Shown: positions 9,133 through 17,089, counted from the stretch's first letter. The stretch: 44,697 nt of DNA from Nitrospirota bacterium (GCA_015233015.1 JADFYO010000027.1:1-44697); one strand, 5' to 3'. Notes: generated by a model not told the origin, from the sequence alone. Program-made: numbers and translations.

Positions 9133-9654
9133 TCAGTCCTCGAAAATGTCTTTGATATTGACTTGAAGCCCCTCGATGACCTTAGACGTAACCACGCCCT
9201 CAATCTCTGCGATGGAGTGTGTCTTATATTTATCGTTCTCAATTGTTAAGATCTCGACGGCCTTCAGCTCCGGTACGACTATCCAATACTCCGGCACTTT
9301 GTATTTTTCATAGAGACCCCTTTTAACTACCATATCCATTTTGTAAGTCCCATGAGATACAATCTCACAGACCATATCCGGTACGCCGCGAATCCAGTCC
9401 TGCTCTATAGCCACGTTCTCTTTTCGGATAAACAGTATATCGGGTTGAAGGCGGTTAATCCCTTCTTCTAAGATTACGTCAAGAGGAGAGAAGTATAATT
9501 CGCCTAACCCTTTGGCCTCAACATGGCGGTCTATTATTATGGTGAGCTTCTTTGTTATTTTTTGGTGTTTCCTGAGCGGACTTGGCGACACAACTTCCTC
9601 CCCGTTGATAATCTCCGTTAAGTCTAAATCCCGTTCGATTGTAAGTGTTTCCAT
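9133..9654 (-). CDS. Uma2 family (DUF820) PD-(D/E)XK-like nuclease
   Basis: A protein of 173 aa with the DUF820/Uma2 fold. Key segments are GEEVVSPSPLRKHQ near the N terminus, LQPDILFIRKEN (Asp of the nuclease core), PDMVCEIVS (Glu) and KRGLYEKYKVPEYWIV. The fold suggests a restriction-endonuclease-like metal-dependent nuclease, but the biological role of this very common family is not established. The gene lies alone between yedK and the restriction enzyme gene. A second full copy is at 14888-15469 and a remnant at 16504-16587, so the family has been duplicated or acquired repeatedly here. Confidence 0.88.
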   Translation of the reverse strand: METLTIERDLDLTEIINGEEVVSPSPLRKHQKITKKLTIIIDRHVEAKGLGELYFSPLDVILEEGINRLQPDILFIRKENVAIEQDWIRGVPDMVCEIVSHGTYKMDMVVKRGLYEKYKVPEYWIVVPELKAVEILTIENDKYKTHSIAEIEGVVTSKVIEGLQVNIKDIFED

Positions 9655-9767
9655 GAGTTATATTCTACATTCAACCTGACGGGTTTGTCTATCCCATATT
9701 TCTAACGATTTAAAGACAAGAACTGCCTAACGCCTCATGGGATAAGGTTTTTGACCTCGAACCCCGA

Positions 9768-10496
9768 TCAGATTGAAGAATTGAACTTTATAAGGGCTTC
9801 CCAGTCTATTGTGCCGGCTGTGCAAAATGCCCTGCCGAACTCAAATGTGAAGACATTAATTAGTTTCGCATACGATTCGTAGAACTCATCGTTCTTTTCT
9901 TTTGCCTTATACCCGAGTGGTTCGATTATGTTAATGTATAAGGAAGCGTTACCAGAGATGAATTCCCAGAACCGCTGACCACAGAGTTTTAAGTAATCCC
10001 CCTTGTCGGGATTATTGTCTTTGCCATAGCAGCAACCGTTTACTGATACAATGTTAACCTTTAATGTGTTTGTACTCAGGATTTTCCTTGCCTTTTTGAA
10101 ATTATCTTTCATTTTATTAATCTGACTGCTGTTGCCCCAATTCGGGCCAGATTTAATTGCGACAATATATTTTATATCGTCTTTATCGAATTCGAGGTCT
10201 ATTCCCTCGGCAGCCGATTTCTTGCCGCCATAGACCTCGGCACAGATGAAAACAGCCAATCCTTCCAGAAATTCGCCAAAAATGGTTTCTTCTTGTGAAG
10301 ACAGAAAGGCATCGAGGAGCGTTTTAATTAAGTCCTGAGCGGTCAGAATATTTTTTGCTTTGAATAGGTATGGATTTTTTCGTTTTAATATCTGGTTCAA
10401 CCTGAGCTTCTCAAGGTTTTGTATCCTCTTTTTATGAAATACACCAATGTTATATTCTACATATTGTCTTATAATATCTATGCTGAGTTCTTTCAT
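9768..10496 (-). CDS. PmeII-like type II restriction endonuclease
   Basis: A protein of 242 aa resembling the PmeII family of type II restriction enzymes. The central region shows an apparent PD-(D/E)XK core: GIDLEFDKDDIKYIVAIKSG, followed by NWGNSSQINKMKDNFKKA, NGCCYGKDNNPDKGDYLKLCGQ and FWEFISGN, which I recognise from that family. It should cut DNA at a short specific site not protected by the partner methyltransferase. Its start lies 3 nt beyond the methyltransferase stop, so the two are translated together with the methyltransferase first. The recognition site cannot be read from the sequence. Confidence 0.8.
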   Translation of the reverse strand: MKELSIDIIRQYVEYNIGVFHKKRIQNLEKLRLNQILKRKNPYLFKAKNILTAQDLIKTLLDAFLSSQEETIFGEFLEGLAVFICAEVYGGKKSAAEGIDLEFDKDDIKYIVAIKSGPNWGNSSQINKMKDNFKKARKILSTNTLKVNIVSVNGCCYGKDNNPDKGDYLKLCGQRFWEFISGNASLYINIIEPLGYKAKEKNDEFYESYAKLINVFTFEFGRAFCTAGTIDWEALIKFNSSI

Positions 10497-10499
10497 AAC

Positions 10500-11324
10500 T
10501 TAAAATAAACAATATTTTACGGGGGCAATTTTCTCTTTTACCATTTCATAGTACTCGTAAATGACCTCGATGCCAATTGAGTTTCTCATCATTCGCTGTG
10601 CTACAATGATAGTTGTCCCCGAACCCATGAACGGGTCAAGAACTGTATCTCCAGCCTTTGTAAATAATTTAATGAACCACTCGGGCAGGGCCTCGGGAAA
10701 TGCCGCGCTGTGGTCTCTATTACCGCATTCCGTCGCAAGATGTATAACATTAGTTGGATATACCTTATCCCTGTTTAACCAATTTGATATGTTTTTACCA
10801 AAATTACTTCCACTTTTTGATAAATCCCGCACTTTGTCCGTGTCGCTCAGATTTCTTAATCTGCCCGCTGCCCAGTCACCTACGGGAACCATTACCTCAT
10901 CCTGATACATGTTGAACTTTTTATTTTTATTAAACTGTAACAGCCTCTCCCATGCGTCACGAAAACGGTTTGGCCATCTGCCGGGATAACAGTTCTTCTT
11001 ATGCCAGATAAATTCCTCAGTCCAAAGCCATCCCTGTTTTCGCATCTCCAGTATTGTCTCGATAACGTATGTATGTCTTTCACCTTCTGCCACCCTCTCT
11101 TTGATATTCAATATAAATGTCCCGTCTGGTTTTAACACCCTCAATAACTGAGATGAAATCGGTAAAAACCATTCCGCATATCCATCGGGACTAATACCTC
11201 CGTAGGTGCTTTTCCTGCTGTCGGCATAGGGCGGCGACGTAAATATCAAATCAACGGAATCATCTTGTATCCGGCTTAGTTCTTCCCCGCAATCGCCGTG
11301 TATAAGGTTAGTGAACGCTTCCAT
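10500..11324 (-). CDS. Site-specific DNA methyltransferase (beta class, N4C or N6A)
   Basis: A protein of 274 aa. Catalytic motif IV (TSPPY, in LIFTSPPYADSR near residue 30) precedes motif I (DPFMGSGTTI near residue 236), the order of the beta class of amino-methyltransferases. The SPPY form is more common in N4-cytosine enzymes, although N6-adenine is possible. It would protect host DNA from the nuclease encoded immediately downstream. The start codon is 1 nt past the CPBP gene stop, so the restriction-modification pair is read as part of the hisA-hisF-CPBP transcript. No controller-protein gene is visible. Confidence 0.9.
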   Translation of the reverse strand: MEAFTNLIHGDCGEELSRIQDDSVDLIFTSPPYADSRKSTYGGISPDGYAEWFLPISSQLLRVLKPDGTFILNIKERVAEGERHTYVIETILEMRKQGWLWTEEFIWHKKNCYPGRWPNRFRDAWERLLQFNKNKKFNMYQDEVMVPVGDWAAGRLRNLSDTDKVRDLSKSGSNFGKNISNWLNRDKVYPTNVIHLATECGNRDHSAAFPEALPEWFIKLFTKAGDTVLDPFMGSGTTIIVAQRMMRNSIGIEVIYEYYEMVKEKIAPVKYCLF

Positions 11325-11325
11325 G

Positions 11326-11931
11326 CTATTTATTATATACCTTTAACGCGGCTTCGTCAAACGGCGGCAGACGCGGGTCGCCGCTGTCTTTGTAAACAAA
11401 CCGGAGATAAATCAGGGCGCCAAGATCATAGGCGAAATGTGCTGAAACCGGAACGGTAACGCCGTTAAAATAGAGACACAACTCACCGAGATAAAAGCTC
11501 ATTGCCGTGGCGAATATGAAATACGCGGGCGTCAGGAAGTGGAATAATCCGAATATCAGGCTTGACCATACGATACCTATCTTTGCCTGAAGCACACCCC
11601 TGAACATCAGCTCCTCTCCCAGTCCGGCCATAAGCGATATGAGCACAATGTCCAGTGCCTTAGCCTCGGCAAACAACAGCCGCACATCGTTTAATATAAC
11701 CTTCCTGAAGGAGCTTAGAAAGCGCGGCGGCTTTATGCAGAACGAGATAAATAGCAGAAGCGGCAACAGTGAAAAAAGCAGTCCCATCAGGAAATCGTGA
11801 AGGATATGTTCATAAGAAGGGATGAAAACGATATTCTTAAAAAACAATTTGGCCACACCTATGGCTATAGCAAGCAGCCCGCCCTCTGTCAGGATGGCAA
11901 GGGTTAAGAGTTTTTTCCTGGATAGCAGCAT
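11326..11931 (-). CDS. CPBP family intramembrane metalloprotease
   Basis: A multi-pass membrane protein of 201 aa. The CPBP (Abi/CAAX protease-like) motifs are present: GEELMFRGVL (Glu-Glu...Arg), FGLFHFLTP (His) and SAHFAYD (second His). The first hydrophobic segments span about 8-30 and 42-65. Family members cleave prenylated or other membrane peptides, and some serve in bacteriocin self-immunity. It starts 3 nt after the hisF stop and ends 1 nt before the methyltransferase start, so it is cotranscribed with both. Its substrate is unknown. Confidence 0.88.
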   Translation of the reverse strand: MLLSRKKLLTLAILTEGGLLAIAIGVAKLFFKNIVFIPSYEHILHDFLMGLLFSLLPLLLFISFCIKPPRFLSSFRKVILNDVRLLFAEAKALDIVLISLMAGLGEELMFRGVLQAKIGIVWSSLIFGLFHFLTPAYFIFATAMSFYLGELCLYFNGVTVPVSAHFAYDLGALIYLRFVYKDSGDPRLPPFDEAALKVYNK

Positions 11932-11934
11932 TCT

Positions 11935-12789
11935 TTAGAGGCGCATCGTAACGCCCCTGGAGTGAAGATACTCCTTGGCTTCCCTTATGGTGTGCTCCCT
12001 GAAGTGAAAGATTGAGGCCGCCAGCACCGCGTCGGCCTTTCCATCGGCAAGGGCGTCGTAGAGATGACTAAGCTCCCCCGCGCCGCCTGAGGCTATGACC
12101 GGTATGTTTACGGCTTCAGATACCGCGCGGGTCAGCTCTATGTCATAACCTATTTTGGTGCCGTCTCTGTCCATGCTTGTCAGCAGTATCTCCCCTGCGC
12201 CAATCTCTTCCATATACCGCGCCCACCTGACCGCGTCTATGCCCTTTGCCCGTCTGCCGCCGTGCGTAAAAACCTCCCACGCCGCAGTGTCATCGTGTGA
12301 TACAATATCAAGATATGAGAGGGGTTTATTTCCCTTCAGCCACTCTGGCAGACCGTCCTTGTCTCCCGTGCTGACCTTGTCTTTATTGAAGCGCTTTGCG
12401 TCTATGGCCACCACTATGCACTGGCTTCCGAAGCGTGCCGATGCCTGCGCTATGAACTCCGGGTTGTTGACCGCGGTGGTGTTTATCGATACCTTGTCGC
12501 ATCCCGCGTTTAATAGATCTCGAATGTCGTCTAACGAGCCTATGCCGCCACCAACTGTGAGCGGAATAAATACGTCTGTCGCGGTCTTTTCTACCACGTC
12601 AAGCATAATTTTGCGTTTCTCGTGTGAGGCGGTTATATCGAGATAGGTCAGCTCGTCGGCGCCCTGTTCGTCATAAAACACGGCGTTTTCGACAGGGTCG
12701 CCCGCATCCCGAATATTTACGAAGTTAATCCCCTTTACAACCCTTCCATCTCTAACATCGAGACACGGTATTATTCTCTTAGCCAGCAC
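11935..12789 (-). CDS. hisF: Imidazole glycerol phosphate synthase cyclase subunit HisF
   Basis: The cyclase subunit of histidine biosynthesis: it converts PRFAR plus ammonia from HisH into IGP and AICAR. It is a TIM barrel with catalytic Asp11 in [14 protein letters not shown] and a second catalytic Asp in VVAIDAKR, plus [15 protein letters not shown] and the phosphate-binding VIASGGAGE. At 284 aa it is about 30 residues longer than usual: between VVAIDAKR and WEVFTHGGR there is an extra segment (about residues 132-160) where typical HisF has only a few residues. It starts 5 nt after hisA ends. No hisH is seen in the window. Confidence 0.96.
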   Translation of the reverse strand: MLAKRIIPCLDVRDGRVVKGINFVNIRDAGDPVENAVFYDEQGADELTYLDITASHEKRKIMLDVVEKTATDVFIPLTVGGGIGSLDDIRDLLNAGCDKVSINTTAVNNPEFIAQASARFGSQCIVVAIDAKRFNKDKVSTGDKDGLPEWLKGNKPLSYLDIVSHDDTAAWEVFTHGGRRAKGIDAVRWARYMEEIGAGEILLTSMDRDGTKIGYDIELTRAVSEAVNIPVIASGGAGELSHLYDALADGKADAVLAASIFHFREHTIREAKEYLHSRGVTMRL

Positions 12790-12794
12790 CGTTG

Positions 12795-13517
12795 TTAACC
12801 CCTCCTGACGAGAGCTATGGCCTCGCCCAATGCAATGGCGCCTGAATAGACCGCCTTGCCGGTTATTATGCCGTAGAGGCCCTTTATCTTCATCAGATTG
12901 GCGATGTCCTTTAGTGAGGCCACACCGCCTGAGGCCGTGACGGGGATTCCTACAAGATTGGCTATCTCCTCAGTGGCCTCCACGTTCGGGCCCATGAGCA
13001 TCCCGTCCTTTGCTATGTCGGTGTAAATAATCCCCGACGCACCGGCCTCCTCAACCTCTTTGGCCAGGACAGAGGCCATTATCTCCGTAACCTCTTCCCA
13101 TCCCCTGATTGCGACGAGGCCTTTTTTGGCGTCTATGCCTACCACTATCTTATTCGGGTATTTCAGACATGCCTCACGCAGGAGCGCGGGGTCTTTGATT
13201 GCTATTGTGCCAATGATAATCTTGTCGATGCCGATTGAAGCAAGGAGTTCTATCCTCTTTAAATCACGTATGCCGCCTCCTACTTCGAGCCGGCAATCGA
13301 CAGTCTTTCTAATATTCTTAATACTCTCGATGTTTTTCTGCTCACCGGTAAATGCCCCGTCAAGGTCAACGATGTGTATAAGTTCTGCCCCCTCGCGCAC
13401 CCATCTTCTGGCCGTTTCAGCGGGGTCGCCGGAATACTTCGTTACATCTTCTTTTCTGCCTTGCAGGAGCCTTACACAAGCGCCATCCTTTAAATCTATC
13501 GCCGGTATTATGAGCAT
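12795..13517 (-). CDS. hisA: HisA, ProFAR isomerase
   Basis: 1-(5-phosphoribosyl)-5-[(5-phosphoribosylamino)methylideneamino]imidazole-4-carboxamide isomerase, the step before HisF in histidine biosynthesis. It has 240 aa, the normal length. Visible landmarks are the catalytic Asp in [25 protein letters not shown], the second Asp in [18 protein letters not shown] and the phosphate-binding [16 protein letters not shown] ribosome site lies just upstream (plus strand 13519-13528). It is the first gene of a minus-strand operon continuing through hisF, CPBP, methyltransferase and restriction enzyme. Confidence 0.96.
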   Translation of the reverse strand: MLIIPAIDLKDGACVRLLQGRKEDVTKYSGDPAETARRWVREGAELIHIVDLDGAFTGEQKNIESIKNIRKTVDCRLEVGGGIRDLKRIELLASIGIDKIIIGTIAIKDPALLREACLKYPNKIVVGIDAKKGLVAIRGWEEVTEIMASVLAKEVEEAGASGIIYTDIAKDGMLMGPNVEATEEIANLVGIPVTASGGVASLKDIANLMKIKGLYGIITGKAVYSGAIALGEAIALVRRG

Positions 13518-13623
13518 TTTCCCTCCATCATTAAAGCCTCCATATCGCTGGATAAGACACTGTATCCCAATGGCATAGCGGCATTAGTTTAACAGAGGAT
13601 AGCGATAAAGGCAAGTGCTGTGT

Positions 13624-14619
13624 CTATGATTTTATGTCATATTGTTTGATTTTTGCCCTAAGCGTATTTCTGTTTATGCCGAGTATCCTGGAAGTTCTCA
13701 GCTGATTTCCTTTCGTTTCCCTCAAAACTATGGTTAAAAGGGATTTTTCTACTTCCGATATTATGGCGCCGTAGAGGCTGCCGCCCTTAATTTCGCCAAT
13801 GTCGGCGAGGTATTTGTTCAGTTTTTCATTGAGAAATTCATAGATGGAGTATTTTGATGGGACGTCGAGGATTAAATCATTGTGCTGGATTATAGGTGTG
13901 TCGGAGAGTAATGCGGATTTTTTTATGGCATGGGACAGTTCCCTCAGATTATCGGGCCAGTCGTAGCCGGTTATGAATTTCACCGCGGCCTCTGAGAATT
14001 CCTTGTGACCGGTTTCGTACCTTTTCCTGTAATAATCAAGTAAATACACGGCCAGGGGCAGCAGGTCTTCTTTCAGCTCCCTTAAAGGCGGCAGCTTTAT
14101 CTCCAGAGATTTGAACATCTTGTACAAATCTTCATGGAAGTGACCTTTTTTCACTGCCTCAGAAAGTTTCCTGTTCGTGGAGCCTATTACTCTGATGTCA
14201 GACTTGAAAGCATGAGTAGCGCCGAGTGGACGGTACTTCTTTTCTATGATAAACTTGTAGAGTTTTATATGGAGACCGGCGTCTATATCAGCGATGTCAT
14301 CGATATACAGAGTGCCTCCGCTGCCTTTGGCAAGGATGCCGGGTTTATCTGCAACAGCGCCGGTAAATGCGCCTTTTTTCCATCCGAAGAGTTCTTTTTC
14401 GGCAATGTCTGCCGAAATGGCAGATGTGCTGAGCGTTAGAAAGGGCTTGTGTTTCCTTTCGCTTTCAGAGTGGATTTTTCTGGCAAGGAGTTCTTTAGTA
14501 AAACTGTCCTCGCCGCTTATCAACACGCTCATGTTGTTTAATAAAGCCGCTTTTTCGGCGTCTTTTACCGCCTTAAGCATTTTTGTATTTTTTGTTAAGC
14601 GTAAAGCATCAACTTCCAT
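13624..14619 (-). CDS. Sigma-54 activator-like AAA+ protein with degenerate ATPase motifs, Fis-type HTH
   Basis: A protein of 331 aa from the Met at 14619 (an in-frame ATG at 14679 would add 20 residues in frame-shifted former glgA sequence, so I prefer the shorter form). It keeps the sigma-54-contacting GAFTGA loop (KKGAFTGAV), STNRKL, LPPLREL.EDLLPLA and a C-terminal Fis-type helix-turn-helix (NQLRTSRILGINRNTLRAKIKQY). The ATPase is abnormal: Walker A reads GEDSFTKE where the family has GESGTGKE, Walker B reads TLYIDDI with Asp in place of the catalytic Glu, and the segment normally FREDLYYRL reads FHEDLYKMF, losing both arginine fingers. It lacks an N-terminal receiver. It probably binds DNA but may not hydrolyse ATP. 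Confidence 0.85.
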   Translation of the reverse strand: MEVDALRLTKNTKMLKAVKDAEKAALLNNMSVLISGEDSFTKELLARKIHSESERKHKPFLTLSTSAISADIAEKELFGWKKGAFTGAVADKPGILAKGSGGTLYIDDIADIDAGLHIKLYKFIIEKKYRPLGATHAFKSDIRVIGSTNRKLSEAVKKGHFHEDLYKMFKSLEIKLPPLRELKEDLLPLAVYLLDYYRKRYETGHKEFSEAAVKFITGYDWPDNLRELSHAIKKSALLSDTPIIQHNDLILDVPSKYSIYEFLNEKLNKYLADIGEIKGGSLYGAIISEVEKSLLTIVLRETKGNQLRTSRILGINRNTLRAKIKQYDIKS

Positions 14620-14701
14620 AAGCTGCCTTGTCACAAAGACGCGAGTCCCCGCCGGCCTTTGCGCTGGGGGCAATCTCATGGGTTACCATCACTATGTACA
14701 T
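14609..14701 (-). pseudogene. glgA: Remnant of a glycogen synthase (glgA) 5' end
   Basis: A 30-codon frame starts at 14701 with a good ribosome site (AAGGAG 8 nt upstream). Its first 18 residues, MYIVMVTHEIAPSAKAGG, match the characteristic GlgA N terminus, in which the Lys-x-Gly-Gly binds ADP-glucose. After AGG the frame leaves the family (DSRLCDKAAYGS) and stops at 14609-14611. The stop lies within the first codons of the sigma-54-like gene, an 11-nt overlap. This looks like a deletion that fused the start of a glgA gene to the upstream side of the regulator gene. The short frame may now serve as a translationally coupled leader. Confidence 0.65.
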
Positions 14702-14809
14702 TTAGTGAACTCCTTGTAAGTTTATTTATCAGAGCTCGGGATTAGCAAGTCTATCATAAATTAATGGGAAAAAACACTAAACAATCGTTGCGGCATGGAA
14801 GCGCATTCT

Positions 14810-14838
14810 TTCGTTAATAGTAAAAAATTTGTTAAAAT
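14810..14838 (+). promoter_or_regulatory. Putative sigma-70 promoter for the Uma2 gene at 14888
   Basis: TTCGTT (14810-14815), a 17-nt spacer and TAAAAT (14833-14838), about 50 nt before the start codon in an AT-rich stretch. A GAGGGAGG-type ribosome site follows at about 14870-14878. The match is moderate. Confidence 0.4.
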
Positions 14839-14887
14839 AATGCTGCAATATATTCCAACGTCTCAGTGATGAGGGAGGATTTCATAT

Positions 14888-15469
14888 ATGACAGCAACCG
14901 CGGAGCTATGGACTTATGACAAATACCTTACACTTGGCGAGGAGACCAGAAGCGAGATAATCGAAGGAGACCTGACTATGACGGCTGCCCCCGGCTTTAG
15001 CCACCAGAATGTTTCTTCAGAACTTGATTTTATCCTTAAACAATTTATCAAAAAAAATGGACTGGGCTATATCGTAACTGCCCCAACGGATGTGATCTTA
15101 AGCGATGTGAACATTGTACAGCCTGATATAGTCTTTATCTCTAAGGCACGCAGGGGTATAATAAAAGAGCGCGGCGTATTCGGCCCCCCCGACCTTCTTG
15201 TCGAGATAATCTCCCCCTCGTCGCACTACAGGGATGTCCATGTAAAAAAGGCATTGTATGAGCGCTTTGGTGTGGCGGAGTTCTGGATAGTCAACCCGTA
15301 CATGAAGGCGGTAGAGGTGCTGGCGCTTAATCAGGAAGGCCGCTATGAGCTTATCTCTGATGGGTGTCTGATGGCCGACGGCAAGGAGAAGGTGGCTTCA
15401 AGGGTAATAGAGGGGCTTACGGTTGACCTGACAGAGATATTTACAGAGGATTTTACTACGGAGAGATAG
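14888..15469 (+). CDS. Uma2 family (DUF820) PD-(D/E)XK-like nuclease, second copy
   Basis: A protein of 193 aa with the same domain as the 9133-9654 gene. It shows EIIEGDLTMTAAPGFSHQ, VQPDIVFISKAR (core Asp), PDLLVEIISPSSHYRDVHVKKALYERFGVAEFWIV (Glu and Lys of the nuclease core) and VIEGLTVDLTEIF. The function of the family is not established. The stop codon directly abuts the ATG of the following DUF296 gene, so they form a two-gene unit. Confidence 0.88.
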   Translation: MTATAELWTYDKYLTLGEETRSEIIEGDLTMTAAPGFSHQNVSSELDFILKQFIKKNGLGYIVTAPTDVILSDVNIVQPDIVFISKARRGIIKERGVFGPPDLLVEIISPSSHYRDVHVKKALYERFGVAEFWIVNPYMKAVEVLALNQEGRYELISDGCLMADGKEKVASRVIEGLTVDLTEIFTEDFTTER

Positions 15470-15907
15470 ATGAAATATAAGACGGCAAGTGTGGGAAGGG
15501 TATTCGTTTGCAGGCTTAACGATGGGGATGACCTGTTGAAGTGTCTGGAGGAGCTTGTGAAGCAGGAGGGTGTGAAGGCAGCGATTTTTCATGTAGTTGG
15601 AGGGATGAAAGGCGGTAAAATAGTAGTAGGCCCGGAGACCGAGGAGATGCCGCCCATACCTGTATATAGAGAGATAACTGAAAGCCACGAAGTAACGGGC
15701 ATGGGCACGATATTTTACAAGGAAGGTCAGCCGTCGGTGCACTTTCACGGCGCATTTGGAAAGAAGGACACGGTAAAGATGGGGTGTCTGAGGGAGTTTT
15801 CTAAGACCTTCATAGTCCTCGAGGCGATAGTAACCGAATTAAAAGGCATAGACAAAGTCACACGCAGGCTTGACCCTGTCACGGGGATATATCTTCTGGA
15901 CGTATAG
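15470..15907 (+). CDS. PPC/DUF296 domain protein
   Basis: A protein of 145 aa that consists of a single PPC (DUF296) domain: VFVCRLNDGDDLLKCLEELVKQEGVKAAIFHVVGGMKGG, followed by PVYREITESHEVTGMGTIF and PSVHFHGAFGKKD. In plants this domain accompanies AT-hooks; in bacteria it occurs alone and forms trimers. A His pair in VHFHG could bind metal. It is probably not a classical DNA-binding regulator on its own. It is translated directly after the Uma2 gene with no gap. Confidence 0.87.
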   Translation: MKYKTASVGRVFVCRLNDGDDLLKCLEELVKQEGVKAAIFHVVGGMKGGKIVVGPETEEMPPIPVYREITESHEVTGMGTIFYKEGQPSVHFHGAFGKKDTVKMGCLREFSKTFIVLEAIVTELKGIDKVTRRLDPVTGIYLLDV

Positions 15908-15947
15908 GTTGGACTTGTAATATTACTATGAACCTGGAGGTTAAACA

Positions 15948-16490
15948 ATGGCGGAAGAGAAAAAAGAACCTTGGATTAATTATCTGGCCATGACTACTGT
16001 GCTGTTTGCCGTGCTGGCTACACTTTCCACATTCAAGGGGGGCGGCTTTTCGACAAGGGCGCTGCTTTCTCAGTCACAGGCGTCCGACCAATGGGCTTAT
16101 TATCAGGCTAAGAGCATAAAGGGTTACATTAAAGAACTTCAAAAAGATAAATACGAGACAGAACTAAAATACGCCGGACAAAATCTCTCCGCCGACGGTA
16201 TAAGGCACTACAGCGAGCAAGTTGCCTCCATTGACGGGAAAATAAAAAAGTACGAGACTGAAAAGGCCGAAATCATGGCAGAGGCCAAGAGGCTTGAGCA
16301 CCAGCGCGACGACGCCCAACAACACTCAAAGGCTTTTGGCATGGCAATCATATTTCTGCAAATCTCTATTCTGCTTGGCTCCATCGCAGCCCTTATGAAA
16401 AAGAAGCCCATCTGGTTTATAAGCATGTTAATAGGCGCGGCTGGTGTCGTATGCTTTGTAAACGGGTTTCTACTTTTCCTTCCGGGCTAA
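15948..16490 (+). CDS. DUF4337 family membrane protein
   Basis: A protein of 180 aa with a strong ribosome site (CTGGAGG). The N-terminal hydrophobic segment (about 12-28) is followed by the DUF4337 signature STFKGGGFSTRALLSQSQASDQWAYYQAKSIKG (split across residues 27-60), a long coiled-coil-prone charged region (about 60-125), then two C-terminal membrane segments (about 128-145 and 152-175). Members of the family are uncharacterised. The topology suggests a periplasmic coiled coil held between membrane helices, as a hypothesis only. Confidence 0.82.
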   Translation: MAEEKKEPWINYLAMTTVLFAVLATLSTFKGGGFSTRALLSQSQASDQWAYYQAKSIKGYIKELQKDKYETELKYAGQNLSADGIRHYSEQVASIDGKIKKYETEKAEIMAEAKRLEHQRDDAQQHSKAFGMAIIFLQISILLGSIAALMKKKPIWFISMLIGAAGVVCFVNGFLLFLPG

Positions 16491-16503
16491 CCGGCCAAAC
16501 CAA

Positions 16504-16587
16504 TGTGACTACGCCTTCAAGCTCCGCTATTGAGTGCTTCTCATAGCAGTTATTTTCTACGAATAGTATCGCAATTGTCTTAAAACC
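16504..16587 (-). pseudogene. Remnant of a Uma2 gene (C-terminal part)
   Basis: Reading the minus strand from 16587, the 28 codons give residues that align with the C-terminal region of the Uma2 protein at 9133-9654. For example ENNCYEKHSIAELEGVVT corresponds to ENDKYKTHSIAEIEGVVT. The match ends at GVVT, and there is no upstream nuclease core. It lies just outside the hicAB promoter, so it marks the boundary of an insertion or deletion. Confidence 0.7.
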
Positions 16588-16603
16588 GGGCATATGTTAT
16601 AAT
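16575..16603 (+). promoter_or_regulatory. Promoter of hicAB, apparently leaderless
   Basis: TTGTCT (16575-16580), a 17-nt spacer and a perfect TATAAT (16598-16603). The hicA ATG is at 16610, the position expected for the transcription start, and no Shine-Dalgarno precedes it. The mRNA would therefore start at or next to the initiation codon. Confidence 0.6.
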
Positions 16604-16609
16604 TAAACA

Positions 16610-16813
16610 ATGCCACGGAAGATCCGAGAGCTTGTCAGTGATTTAAGAGATGCCGGTTTTTATGAGATTTCCGGGGCTGGCAAGGGATCTCATCGTAAAT
16701 TTGCACATGCCTATTACGCAGGCGCGGTAACTCTGACCGGAAAATCTGGCGATGATGCTAAAATGTATCAGGAAAAACAAGTAAAACAGGCCATAGAGGT
16801 GGTGACAAAATGA
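16610..16813 (+). CDS. hicA: HicA family toxin (mRNA interferase)
   Basis: A protein of 67 aa with the HicA double-stranded-RNA-binding-like fold. It has PRKIRELVSDLRDAGFYEI and the catalytic His region GKGSHRKFAH, followed by VTLTGKSGDDAKMYQEKQVKQAI. HicA cleaves mRNA until neutralised by HicB. The gene overlaps hicB by 4 nt, with the toxin first as in many hicAB loci. The start is fixed by the promoter geometry: the -10 box ends only 6 nt before the ATG. Confidence 0.88.
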   Translation: MPRKIRELVSDLRDAGFYEISGAGKGSHRKFAHAYYAGAVTLTGKSGDDAKMYQEKQVKQAIEVVTK

Positions 16814-17031
16814 AAAAATCTGACCGGTACCTTAAATGGGTGCAATGGAGTGAAGAAGATAATGCCTATATTGGAAAGTGCCCTGATCTGATAACGGGTA
16901 TTCACGGCGACGACCCTGTAAAATTATACAACGAATTATGCGAAACCGTTGAAGATGTTATCAATCATTTCGAGGTAGAAGGACGCATTCTTCCTGTTCC
17001 CCGTACCCGCCCTATGCAGGAAGTTGTCTGA
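16810..17031 (+). CDS. hicB: HicB family antitoxin
   Basis: A protein of 73 aa with the partially degraded RNase H-like fold of HicB: KWVQWSEEDNAYIGKCPDL (YIG.CPDL is the family hallmark) and KLYNELCETVEDVI. It is short and ends soon after the fold (LPVPRTRPMQEVV), with no C-terminal DNA-binding domain that I can recognise. Autoregulation would therefore need a different mechanism or partner. It starts within the last codons of hicA. Confidence 0.85.
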   Translation: MKKSDRYLKWVQWSEEDNAYIGKCPDLITGIHGDDPVKLYNELCETVEDVINHFEVEGRILPVPRTRPMQEVV

Positions 17032-17089
17032 ACATAGATAATTCCACGTCAATAATGATATACTGAATGCCTGCGATGGAGGCTAATAC

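Noticed and set aside
12155-13578. Plus-strand frames of 163 and 172 aa opposite hisF and hisA
   Set aside because: Antisense shadows of clearly assigned genes.
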